Positions 1 to 6,477 are shown, counted from the stretch's first letter. The stretch: DNA of 11,151 nucleotides from Acidimicrobiaceae bacterium (GCA_025463965.1 JAODBN010000363.1:1-11151), one strand, 5' to 3'. Numbers and translations are program-made. The notes: generated by a model from the sequence alone, not told the origin.

Positions 1-1
1 G

Positions 2-1885
2 CCTCGCTCGGTACGCGAGGTCGAGCGTGAACGTGAGGTTCGTGGCCCCGGCGAGGACGGCGACACCTCGACGCCCGAGGACGGTGGCCCGTATCCGCTG
101 AACGCCAGCGAGGACCGCCGCGCCTACCACCGTTGGCTGCATGCCCGGCGGCTGCCCTGGTTGCTCGGCGGCGTGGGAGAACCCGCGCTCCGACGGGCGC
201 GCACCCGGGCGCCGCTGCCTGCGACCGGTCGTAGGGCACCGCTCATCTCGGTGCTCGTGCCGGTGTGGCGGACGCCGATCTGGGCGCTCGAGCGATGCGT
301 GGGCTCGGTGCTCGCGCAGGACTTCGCCGACTGGGAGCTCGTGCTCTGCGACGACGCGAGCGACGACCCGGAGCTGTCCTCGGCCTTGCGGTCGCTGCGG
401 CGATCCGATCGCCGGATCACGATCACCTCGCTCCCGGTGAACAGCGGGATCTCGGCCGCCACCAACGCCGCCCTGGCGGTCGCCCGCGGGCGCTTCGTCG
501 CCTTCTTGGACCACGACGACGAGCTCGCGCCGGAGGCCCTCTCGAGGTTCGCCGCGGCGATCGAAGAGGAGCCCGAGGCCGACGTCCTCTACTCCGACGA
601 GGACAAGATCGACTTCACGGGCGAGCGCTTCGACCCGCTGTTCAAGCCCGAGTGGTCGCCCGATCTGCTTCTCAGCTTCGCCTACCTCGCCCACCTCACG
701 GTCATCCGCCGTGAGCTCGTCCAAGAGCTCGGCGGGCTGCGGTCCGCCTTCGACGGGAGCCAGGACTGGGACCTCGCGCTGCGGGCGACCGAGCGCGCCC
801 GCAAGATCGTGCACATCGCCGAGGTGCTCTACCACTGGCGGACACTGCCGACCTCCACCTCCTCGGGAGCCGCCGCCAAGCCCTGGGCCTACGAGGCGGG
901 CCTGCGGGTGATCGAGGGCGCGCTGGCCCGCCGCGGAGAGGGCGGCGAGGTCACCCAGCACCCGGCATTCCCCGGCCGCTACCACGTACGCCGGGCCATC
1001 AAGGGCCAACCCCTCGTCAGCATCATCGTCCCGTTCCGGGACGAGCCGAGCCTCGTGGCGACGTGTGCCACGTCGCTTCGCGAGGCTCCGGGCTACGACC
1101 GAGTCGAGCTCGTGCTCGTGGACAACGGCAGCGAGCTGCCCGAAACCGCCGAGCTGCTCGAGCGGCTCGGCAGGGAGAGCGACGTCCGCATCGTGCAGGC
1201 ACCTGGGCCGTTCAACTGGGCGGCCATCAACAACGCGGCGGTGCGCGAGGCGACCGGTGACGTGCTCTTGTTCGCCAACAACGACATCGAGGCGCGGGTC
1301 CCCCGCTGGCTGCACGCGCTGCTCGGTCACGCCCAGCGTCCCGAGGTCGGCGCCGTCGGAGCGCGCCTTCTCTACCCCGACGGCGCGATCCAGCACGCCG
1401 GCGTGGTGGTCGGTCTCGGCGGGATCGCCGGGCACGTGTTGCGCAGCCTGCCCGCCGACCAGCCCGGCTACAACTCGATGGCCATCCAGACGCGCAACTG
1501 CTCGGTGGTCACGGGAGCCTGCATGATGGTGCGCCGCGAGGTGTTCGAGTCCGTGGGAGGCTTCGACGAGCGCCTGCCGGTCGCCTTCAACGACGTCGAC
1601 TTCTGCCTCCAGCTCCGAGAGAAGGGCTACCTGGTCGTCTACGAGCCGCTCGCCGAGCTCGTCCACCACGAGTCCAAGAGCCGGGGGCACACCGACGACC
1701 TCGTCGAGGGCCGCCGGATTCTCAAGCGCTGGGCGGGCCTCATCGCCGCAGGCGATCCCTACCACAACGCAAATCTCAGTCACTGGCGGTACTGGTGCCC
1801 GCTTTCGACGGTACAGGAGGACGAACGATGGAAGACCTACCTGGAGACGTCCGTGTCGACGCTCGGGTCGTCGTCGAGCACCTGA
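2..1885 (+). CDS. Tandem-domain family 2 glycosyltransferase, 5' partial
   Basis: Probably transfers sugars from nucleotide-sugar donors to a growing cell-surface polysaccharide at the cytoplasmic face of the membrane. Two GT-A (GT2) modules are visible. Numbered from the TTG codon at 161, module 1 starts at ISVLVPVW (residues 29-36), with DD at 64-65, DHDD at 117-120 and YSDEDK at 144-149. Module 2 starts at LVSIIVPF (285-292), with VDNGSE at 320-325, the NND metal-site equivalent at 373-375 and the acceptor/base region FNDVDFCLQLR at 476-486. No transmembrane segment is seen. The frame is open without a stop from base 2 to 161, and the translation there (RRAYHRWLHAR just before 161) looks like the usual N-terminus of this family, so the TTG at 161 is unlikely to be the start and the true start lies before the window. 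The 3' end overlaps the next gene by 58 nt. The donor and acceptor sugars cannot be told; two different modules suggest two transfer activities, as in rhamnan or O-antigen enzymes (inference). Confidence 0.93.
   Translation, partial: PRSVREVEREREVRGPGEDGDTSTPEDGGPYPLNASEDRRAYHRWLHARRLPWLLGGVGEPALRRARTRAPLPATGRRAPLISVLVPVWRTPIWALERCVGSVLAQDFADWELVLCDDASDDPELSSALRSLRRSDRRITITSLPVNSGISAATNAALAVARGRFVAFLDHDDELAPEALSRFAAAIEEEPEADVLYSDEDKIDFTGERFDPLFKPEWSPDLLLSFAYLAHLTVIRRELVQELGGLRSAFDGSQDWDLALRATERARKIVHIAEVLYHWRTLPTSTSSGAAAKPWAYEAGLRVIEGALARRGEGGEVTQHPAFPGRYHVRRAIKGQPLVSIIVPFRDEPSLVATCATSLREAPGYDRVELVLVDNGSELPETAELLERLGRESDVRIVQAPGPFNWAAINNAAVREATGDVLLFANNDIEARVPRWLHALLGHAQRPEVGAVGARLLYPDGAIQHAGVVVGLGGIAGHVLRSLPADQPGYNSMAIQTRNCSVVTGACMMVRREVFESVGGFDERLPVAFNDVDFCLQLREKGYLVVYEPLAELVHHESKSRGHTDDLVEGRRILKRWAGLIAAGDPYHNANLSHWRYWCPLSTVQEDERWKTYLETSVSTLGSSSST
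1815..1820 (+). promoter_or_regulatory. Shine-Dalgarno AGGAGG deciding the start at 1828
   Basis: A perfect AGGAGG lies 7 nt before the ATG at 1828, inside the 3' coding end of the glycosyltransferase. It favours this ATG over the upstream in-frame GTG at 1795. Confidence 0.85.
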
Positions 1886-2304
1886 GGTCGGTCGTCGCCG
1901 GCGCTCCGGCCTCCTACCCGCGCTCATGGGTCCCCCAGGCCACCTTCGACGTGCTGCTCGAGCGCGCCGACCGTGAGCCGGTCCACCTGCATCCGGCACT
2001 GCACCACTTGCACCGGCGGTGGGACATGAACCAGGTCCGGACGCTGGCCGGCACCGGGAGGCGCCCGAAGCAGCTCAGCCGCAGGCTCATCGCCTGGATC
2101 ATCAACCTGGCGCTCGATCGCTACTTCCAAGAAGAGCAGGAGTTCCGCGCCGCGCTCGCCCAGTCGATCGACGCCGTCGCCTACCGGGTAGACGAGGTGT
2201 CCGGCTCGGACCTGCGCAACATGCTGGACGTCGTCCGTGACGACCTGCTGGACCTCGCCCGCTACGTCGACGACCGGATCGACGCCCGCCTGAGCGACCG
2301 CTGA
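1828..2304 (+). CDS. Unrecognised 158-aa helical protein of the glycosyltransferase operon
   Basis: The function is unknown. The ATG at 1828 is chosen for its perfect AGGAGG; the reading frame overlaps the preceding glycosyltransferase by 58 nt and ends 8 nt before the next gene, so it is almost surely co-translated with them. Residues 64-100 are rich in Arg and Trp (RRWDMN, GRRPKQLSRRLIAW) followed by a hydrophobic-amphipathic stretch IINLALDRYF, then an acidic helical part EEQEFRAALAQSIDAVAYRV (102-121) and a C-terminal helix to about 155 with regular Leu/Val/Ile spacing. A basic stretch, an amphipathic Trp-containing helix and then a Gln/Phe-rich coiled coil resemble the non-catalytic segment often attached to methyltransferases and glycosyltransferases of O-antigen clusters, where it may serve membrane association or oligomerisation. 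That resemblance is from memory of the pattern. No catalytic motif is visible, so it may be a scaffold or adaptor for the neighbouring transferases. Confidence 0.8.
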   Translation: MEDLPGDVRVDARVVVEHLRSVVAGAPASYPRSWVPQATFDVLLERADREPVHLHPALHHLHRRWDMNQVRTLAGTGRRPKQLSRRLIAWIINLALDRYFQEEQEFRAALAQSIDAVAYRVDEVSGSDLRNMLDVVRDDLLDLARYVDDRIDARLSDR

Positions 2305-2312
2305 ACGGATCC

Positions 2313-3527
2313 GTGGCGGTGCACCAAGGCGAGTCGGCTCCCGGACCAGTGGCGCGCCACGTCCCCTCGGGGCGGCCCGGTCGGCCCACCGTGGCCGTGG
2401 TCACCACCCACTGGGGAACGGGGGACGACGAGTCGACCGCCGTCACCCGCCTGTTCGCGGGAGCGCTCTCTCGCACGGCTGAGGTCGAGGTGGTCCATCT
2501 GATCTCGCCGCCCGGGCCGGTCGAGACCGTGACCGACTCGGTCTTCCGGGTGCACCGGGTCCCGATCCACGGGGCTCGCCCGCTGCGCTCGGGAATTCTG
2601 CGCGCCGCGCTCGCCGCGGGCAGGCCCGCCGCCGGGCTGCCCTCCCAGGCGCACGCCCTGATCGAGCACCTCGAAGGCGACGCCCCGGACGTGCCCGAGA
2701 TCCTCGCCGGGCTCGGGGCCACGTCGGTGGTGCTTGCCGGCCACCACCAGCCATGGGACCTCAGCGCCCTGCCCCGCTCGGGGGCCGGGCCGCGCGTCGT
2801 TGTCCTCCCCTTCCTCGGGGACTCCGATCCGGCACCGGGCACGCACCTGCTGGAGCTGCTCGAGCATGCGGACGCGATCGGGGTCGTGCACCCTGGCGAG
2901 GAGCGAACGGTGCGCCGGGCCCTTGCGGCCAGGCCCTCGTCTGAGGTGGTCGCGCTCCGCCTCGCGTTCCCCCTCAACCGCGGGGCGACCCGCCACCGCC
3001 TGTTCGGGGTGCGCTGGTTCGGCCGCTACATCGTCACCATCCGCAGCTTCCCGACCGGCGGCCCTCGCTATCTGCGGTCCGTGACACACGAGGTGCTGCG
3101 AAGCGTGATCGGCAACGTCTCGGTGGCCGAGGTCGACGCCGGCGCGTGGCGGATCAGCGACGCCGAGAGCACGCTCGCCCTGCCGGTCAGCCCGAGTCGG
3201 GTGAACCTGTGGCGGCTGATGGCCCACGCGGTGGCGACGATCGACTTGCGTCCAGCCGGCCCTGTGGGACGCGAGGCGCTCGAGTCCATGCTGCTCGGCA
3301 CGCCCGTGCTCGTCCCCGAGGGCAGCGCGTCGATGGAGCACGCCGCGGCCGCCAACGGAGGCCTTTGGTACCGCGACATCGGCGAGCTGTTCGACAGCGC
3401 CCGGGCCCTCATGAGCCGCCCGCTGCGAGACCGCCTCTCCGAGCAGGGGGAGGCCTACACCACCGCCAACCACAGCGGCATGGACGGCTTCGTCGAGCGC
3501 GCCGCTTCCTTGGTCCTCGGCCGCTGA
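2313..3527 (+). CDS. GT-B-like glycosyltransferase (GT4/GT1 type)
   Basis: Predicted cytoplasmic glycosyltransferase of 404 aa adding a sugar to a surface glycan. The N-terminal Rossmann-like half begins at TVAVVTTHWG (residues 26-35), where a short loop and hydrophobic strand precede the acceptor site. The C-terminal half carries the GT-B donor-site pattern GPVGREALESMLLGTPVLVP (316-335), like the family's E-x(7)-E region with the ensuing G-T-P-V strand, followed by EHAAAANGGLWY (342-353) and a terminal crossing helix. The middle (residues about 225-290) is less typical and has no motif I recognise. The start is the GTG at 2313, 8 nt after the previous stop; a second in-frame GTG lies 6 nt further on. 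There is no strong Shine-Dalgarno, so translation probably depends on coupling. The gene stops 2 nt before the epimerase start. The exact GT family and sugar are uncertain. Confidence 0.82.
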   Translation: MAVHQGESAPGPVARHVPSGRPGRPTVAVVTTHWGTGDDESTAVTRLFAGALSRTAEVEVVHLISPPGPVETVTDSVFRVHRVPIHGARPLRSGILRAALAAGRPAAGLPSQAHALIEHLEGDAPDVPEILAGLGATSVVLAGHHQPWDLSALPRSGAGPRVVVLPFLGDSDPAPGTHLLELLEHADAIGVVHPGEERTVRRALAARPSSEVVALRLAFPLNRGATRHRLFGVRWFGRYIVTIRSFPTGGPRYLRSVTHEVLRSVIGNVSVAEVDAGAWRISDAESTLALPVSPSRVNLWRLMAHAVATIDLRPAGPVGREALESMLLGTPVLVPEGSASMEHAAAANGGLWYRDIGELFDSARALMSRPLRDRLSEQGEAYTTANHSGMDGFVERAASLVLGR

Positions 3528-3529
3528 CC

Positions 3530-4498
3530 GTGCGGACCCTGGTCACAGGAGGCGCCGGCTTCGTCGGCTCGAGCGTCGTCGACTCGCTTCTCGGGGCGGG
3601 CCACTCGGTGGACGTCGTCGACAACCTCTCGACCGGCAGTCGGGCGAACCTCGCCGGGGCGCTCGAAGGTGGTTCGGCCAAACTGCACGTGCTCGACCTG
3701 TGCTCGGGACGCCTCGGCGAGCTCATGGAGCAGCTCCGGCCGGAGGTCGTCTTCCATCTCGCCGCCCAGAGCGACGTCCTCGTCTCCTTGCAGCGTCCCC
3801 GTTTCGACGCAGAGGTGAACGTGGTCGGGACCCTCGAGGTGCTCGAGGGCGCCCGGCGCTGCGAGGCTCGCCGCATCGTCTACGCGGCGAGCGGCGGGAC
3901 CCTCTACGGCGACGCCCCCGCCGAGCTGTTGCCGCTCAACGAGGATGCGGCGCGTCGACCGCTGTCCCCCTACGGGGTGTCCAAGGCGGTAGTCCTCGAC
4001 TACCTCGCCGCCTACGGCAAGCTCTACGGCCTCGAGCACCGTTCGCTCGCGCTGGCCAACGTCTACGGGCCCCGCCAGGGCCTCGTCGGCGAGGCGGGGG
4101 TGGCCGGAATCTTCGTCGACCGGGCGCTCGCCGGCGAGGCACCGACCATCTACGGCGACGGGGCCCAGACCCGCGACTTCGTGCACGTGGACGACGTGGC
4201 GCGCGCCTTTCTCCTCGCGGCGAGCGAGGGACCCGATGGGCTCTTCAACGTGGGCACCGGGCAGGAGACGAGCGTCAACGAGCTCCAGGAGCTGGTCGGC
4301 CGCCTCGCCGGGAACGAGCTTTCGCCCGAGCGTCGCCCACCTCGACGAGGCGAGCTGGTGCGCAGCTGCCTCGATCCCTCCAAAGCCGCCAGCGAGCTCG
4401 GCTGGCGCCCGGCCGTCTCCCTCGAGGAGGGTCTCGCCGCGATGCTCGCTGCTCGGCGGGGCCGCGCCGGTGGAGCGGGTCTCAGTAGCTCTGGCTGA
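3530..4498 (+). CDS. NAD-dependent nucleotide-sugar epimerase/dehydratase (GalE-like, extended SDR)
   Basis: Extended short-chain dehydrogenase of 322 aa that probably epimerises or dehydrates a UDP- or dTDP-sugar to supply the neighbouring transferases. Visible features from the GTG start: nucleotide-binding GGAGFVG at residues 7-13, the ribose-binding Asp (D31 in VVDNLSTG), HLAAQSDV at 76-83, the Ser/Thr-containing SGGTLYG at 121-127, and the catalytic pair Y148 and K152 in YGVSK. Substrate-side motifs NVYGPRQG and YGDGAQTRDFVHVDDVARA follow, and the C-terminus has ELGWRP, as in UDP-glucose 4-epimerases. The length fits the family (about 310-340 aa). The GTG at 3530, 2 nt after the previous stop, puts the first strand right at the N-terminus; the frame stays open upstream but that part reads through the previous gene. 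The last 17 nt overlap the end of the convergent GH16 gene. Whether it makes UDP-galactose, UDP-glucuronate derivatives or another sugar cannot be told. Confidence 0.92.
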   Translation: MRTLVTGGAGFVGSSVVDSLLGAGHSVDVVDNLSTGSRANLAGALEGGSAKLHVLDLCSGRLGELMEQLRPEVVFHLAAQSDVLVSLQRPRFDAEVNVVGTLEVLEGARRCEARRIVYAASGGTLYGDAPAELLPLNEDAARRPLSPYGVSKAVVLDYLAAYGKLYGLEHRSLALANVYGPRQGLVGEAGVAGIFVDRALAGEAPTIYGDGAQTRDFVHVDDVARAFLLAASEGPDGLFNVGTGQETSVNELQELVGRLAGNELSPERRPPRRGELVRSCLDPSKAASELGWRPAVSLEEGLAAMLAARRGRAGGAGLSSSG

Positions 4499-5327
4499 CT
4501 CGGATCCAGTCGACGAGCATCTTGGCCGGAAAGACCGTGGACGAAGAGGGGTCCCCCACGAAGCCGCCGACGGCGAGGTCGAGCACCAAGGTGTAGGGAT
4601 GCTCGAAGTCCTTCTTCCACTGCGAGCCGACCTGAGCCGAGGTGAGCAGCAGCGTGGTTCGGCCGTCCACCTCCCAGCGGACCGAATCCGGGGACCACAC
4701 GACCGTGTAGGTGTGCCAGGCCCCGAGCGATTGGCCGTGCGGCAGCTCGGCGCCGTGTCCGAAGCGCCGGATGGCAGCCGGTGTGCCGAACTCGGCGTGC
4801 TGCTGGACCGTGGCCGCCTCGCCGTAGCCCTCGATGATGTCGATCTCACCCGAAGTCGGCCACGGGATCGTGACCGAGTTCGAGCCCACCATCCAAAAGG
4901 CCGGCCAGATGCCCTGGCCCGTCGGAACCCTGATGCGCGCCGAGAACGTCCCGTACTGCTGGGACCACGTAGCGGTGCCACGCGCGGGTCCCGACCAGTT
5001 CACCATCGTGAGGCGCCCGCTCTGGAAACGGCAGGCCAGCGGACCACAGCTGCCGGTCGCGCCCTGGTTCGCCACGATGGCGAGGTGGCCGTGGCCGTCG
5101 AGATAGGCGTTCGAGGGAGAATTGCGCGTCGGGATCGGCGGAGTGCCACAACCCTTGGTCCAACAGGGATCGGTCATCCAGTACTGGTGCGCCAGACCGG
5201 AATTGGGGCTCGCGCCGGCCGCGCCGTTGAACTCGTCGTCGAAGCTGTACTGCGGAGAGCTCGAGGTCGACAGGCCCACGGTCACGCCGATCGCCGCGAG
5301 GACGAAGGAGGCTCCGAACAGCTTCAT
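4482..5327 (-). CDS. Secreted GH16 family beta-glycanase (copy 1, canonical active site)
   Basis: Exported endo-acting glycoside hydrolase of 281 aa, family 16, which cleaves beta-1,3 or beta-1,4-linked glucans or galactans with retention. The N-terminus MKLFGASFVLAAIGVTVGLS is a signal peptide or signal anchor. The catalytic motif is EIDIIEG, with E161 as nucleophile, D163, and E166 as acid/base, in the bulged E-x-D-x-x-E form typical of laminarinase-like members. Supporting motifs are FDDEFNG (29-35), WPAFWM (141-146), WHTYTVVWSP (204-213), AVGG (252-255) and VDWIRVSQSY at the C-terminus. Cysteines 55, 60, 94 and 99 are shared with the neighbouring copy and may form disulfides outside the cell. 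The ATG at 5327 is chosen because GAGGAAGG lies 9 nt before it and the signal peptide follows; a GTG at 5429 in the same frame would add 34 residues reading through the structured leader. The gene has its own promoter-like region and ends tail to tail over the epimerase. Its polysaccharide substrate is unknown. Confidence 0.9.
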   Translation of the reverse strand: MKLFGASFVLAAIGVTVGLSTSSSPQYSFDDEFNGAAGASPNSGLAHQYWMTDPCWTKGCGTPPIPTRNSPSNAYLDGHGHLAIVANQGATGSCGPLACRFQSGRLTMVNWSGPARGTATWSQQYGTFSARIRVPTGQGIWPAFWMVGSNSVTIPWPTSGEIDIIEGYGEAATVQQHAEFGTPAAIRRFGHGAELPHGQSLGAWHTYTVVWSPDSVRWEVDGRTTLLLTSAQVGSQWKKDFEHPYTLVLDLAVGGFVGDPSSSTVFPAKMLVDWIRVSQSY

Positions 5328-5340
5328 CGCGAGTCGCCTT

Positions 5341-5383
5341 CCTCGGTGAACCCCACCGGTCGCAGTCGCTGGGCTCACCGAGG
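5341..5383 (-). repeat. 9-bp perfect inverted repeat, hairpin A (SD-covering)
   Basis: CCTCGGTGA at 5341-5349 is the exact reverse complement of TCACCGAGG at 5375-5383, with a 25-nt loop. In the transcript the 3' arm contains the first four bases of the Shine-Dalgarno. Confidence 0.75.
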
Positions 5384-5403
5384 CTCCCCGGTGGGGGAGC
5401 CTC
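5380..5403 (-). repeat. 10-bp perfect inverted repeat with 4-nt loop, hairpin B
   Basis: GAGGCTCCCC at 5380-5389 and GGGGAGCCTC at 5394-5403 are exact reverse complements around a GGTG loop. The stem is 80% GC and should be very stable. No T-tract follows on either strand, so an ordinary intrinsic terminator is not supported, although a U-less terminator for the upstream GH16 gene remains possible. The outer part can also be re-registered, since CCTCGG at 5403-5408 could pair with CCGAGG at 5378-5383. Confidence 0.8.
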
Positions 5404-5418
5404 CTCGGCAAGATCGTC

Positions 5419-5445
5419 GACGCAACCACTAGGGGGCGGTTACCC
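5419..5445 (-). promoter_or_regulatory. Candidate ECF-sigma-type promoter P1 of the GH16 gene
   Basis: On the minus strand GGGTAACC (5445-5438) is followed by CGTC (5422-5419), giving AAC, 16 nt, CGTC. This matches the general layout of ECF sigma factor promoters (an AAC-type -35 and a CGTC-type -10). The predicted transcript would start near 5412, immediately before hairpin B, so the leader would comprise the whole structured region. No convincing housekeeping -35/-10 pair was seen. It is a motif match only. Confidence 0.4.
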
Positions 5446-5471
5446 GAATCTCGTCGGCACCCATGCGCGCC

Positions 5472-5498
5472 GACGGGTCATCGGTTCGCGGTTACCCC
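5472..5498 (-). promoter_or_regulatory. Second copy of the promoter-like motif (P2)
   Basis: The 10-mer GGGTAACCGC of P1 recurs here (5497-5488) and is again followed by CGTC (5475-5472), with 15 nt after AAC. The two copies are 52 bp apart. It may be a second ECF-type promoter; alternatively the GGT-T-ACC dyads at both sites may be operators for a DNA-binding regulator. Confidence 0.33.
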
Positions 5499-5532
5499 GA
5501 TCCGGTCACGCCAACCACGCGGTGGCAAATCC

Positions 5533-6477
5533 TCAGCTGGCGGAGACCCGGATCCAGTCGACGAGCATGTGCGCCGGCAGCTCTTTCGCCGCCTGGGCCG
5601 GCGTCAGGCCCTGCGCGACCTCGACGTCGAGGATCATGCTGAAGGGGTGCTCGAAGCACTGCCGCCAGACGGCGGCGGCGCGCTGGGCCCCCATGGCGAG
5701 GGTCGTGTGTCCGTCGACCGACCAACGGATCGCCTTCGGGCTCCAAGTGACTGCATACGTGTGCCATCCGGTGAGCGGCTGGCCACCGGTCAGTGCGAAC
5801 GCCCCTCCGAAGGGCGTCTCGAAGGAGCTGGAGCCGAACACCACCTGTTGCTGGGCGATCGTGCTGGAGCCGACCCCGTCTACGACGTCGATCTCGCCGG
5901 CGGTCGGAAAGCCAACCTTGGCCAGGTTCGAGCCGGTCAACCAGAACGCAGGGAAGATGCCCTTGCCGGCGGGAAGCTCGATCCTCGCCTCGAACTGGCC
6001 ATAGCGCTGGGACCAGCTCGGCTGGCCCCGATAGGGAAAGGCCCAGTGCAGCATGGTCAGTCGGGCGCTCGTGTACTGACACGGGATGCTGCCGCAGCTG
6101 CCGGTCGCTCCGGCACTGGCGGTCAGGACGAGGTGGCCGTGGCCGTCGAGGGTGGCATTAGCGAGCGAGAAACGGGTCGGCTTTGGCGGGAAGCCGCAGC
6201 CGCTCTCCCAGCACGGGTCGTTGAACCAAATCGTCTGGCTGGCCCCGAAGTTGGGGCCCTGCCCGGCGGGACCGGCGAACTCCTGGTCGAAGCTGTACCG
6301 AGGCGGCAGGCTGGCGTGGGCGGCGATGCGATCACCCACGGTTCGGGCCGGGCTGGTCGCTCCGCTCCCCGACGGGCCGTGGCGCGTCGTCGTGATGGCG
6401 GCCGCCAGCACGCCGACGACGAGCAGGAGAAGGGCCCAGCGCGCCCTGGGGCGCGAGGCGCCGCTGCGAACGCTCAC
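5533..6477 (-). CDS. Membrane-anchored or secreted GH16-like protein (copy 2, altered acid/base residue)
   Basis: A 314-aa relative of the GH16 protein that follows it, predicted outside the membrane. From the GTG at 6477: a basic N-terminus, a hydrophobic segment WALLLLVVGVLAAAITT (14-30) acting as signal peptide or anchor, a Gly/Ser/Pro-rich linker to about 58, then the GH16 fold with YSFDQEFAG (61-69), FNDPCWESGCG (85-95), WSQRYGQFEARI (155-166), FPAFWL (175-180), WHTYAVTWSP (238-247) and HMLVDWIRV (303-311). The catalytic motif reads EIDVVDG: nucleophile E195 and D197 are kept, but the acid/base Glu is Asp (D200). The usual AVGG near the C-terminus is also changed (VAQG). Reduced or changed activity, or a binding role, is plausible. 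The GTG start precedes the signal segment directly; a longer reading frame to 6648 overlaps the membrane gene and adds Arg-rich sequence, so it is rejected. The gene lies 68 nt downstream of the membrane protein and is probably co-transcribed with it. Confidence 0.87.
   Translation of the reverse strand: MSVRSGASRPRARWALLLLVVGVLAAAITTTRHGPSGSGATSPARTVGDRIAAHASLPPRYSFDQEFAGPAGQGPNFGASQTIWFNDPCWESGCGFPPKPTRFSLANATLDGHGHLVLTASAGATGSCGSIPCQYTSARLTMLHWAFPYRGQPSWSQRYGQFEARIELPAGKGIFPAFWLTGSNLAKVGFPTAGEIDVVDGVGSSTIAQQQVVFGSSSFETPFGGAFALTGGQPLTGWHTYAVTWSPKAIRWSVDGHTTLAMGAQRAAAVWRQCFEHPFSMILDVEVAQGLTPAQAAKELPAHMLVDWIRVSAS

Larger units (their letters stand above)
5337..5403 (-). promoter_or_regulatory. 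Structured 5' leader with competing hairpins over the GH16 Shine-Dalgarno
   Basis: On the minus-strand transcript the order is: hairpin B (5403-5394 with 5389-5380), then the arms of hairpin A (5383-5375 and 5349-5341), then the Shine-Dalgarno GAGGAAGG (5344-5337) and ATG at 5327. Hairpin A pairs the GAGG half of the Shine-Dalgarno with CCTC at 5383-5380. Hairpin B uses the same CCTC bases, so A and B cannot both form completely. A third perfect 9-nt complementarity joins 5396-5388 with 5359-5351. This arrangement is what a translational switch would look like; the regulatory role is inferred. No known riboswitch family is recognised. Confidence 0.5.

Noticed and set aside
161..163. TTG as start of the first glycosyltransferase
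   Set aside because: The frame is open to base 2 and the upstream residues look like the usual family N-terminus, so the start lies outside the window.
1795..1797. GTG as start of the 158-aa protein
   Set aside because: The ATG at 1828 has a perfect AGGAGG 7 nt before it, while the GTG has none.
2262..3473. Long open frame (403 codons) on the minus strand opposite the GT-B-like gene
   Set aside because: Low-complexity translation without domain motifs; the plus-strand frame carries a recognisable glycosyltransferase pattern.
3455..4981. Long open frame (508 codons) on the minus strand across the epimerase and GH16 gene
   Set aside because: Arg/Ser/Gly-rich translation without motifs; a typical GC-rich shadow of the real genes.
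5328..5429. Longer N-terminus for the copy-1 GH16 protein starting at GTG 5429
   Set aside because: It would place the signal peptide 35 residues inside the protein, and it lacks the Shine-Dalgarno that precedes the ATG at 5327. If it were right, the leader finding would fail, so it is recorded.
4236..5432. Plus-strand open frame opposite GH16 copy 1
   Set aside because: Low-complexity Arg/Ala-rich translation; the minus-strand frame holds the GH16 catalytic motif.
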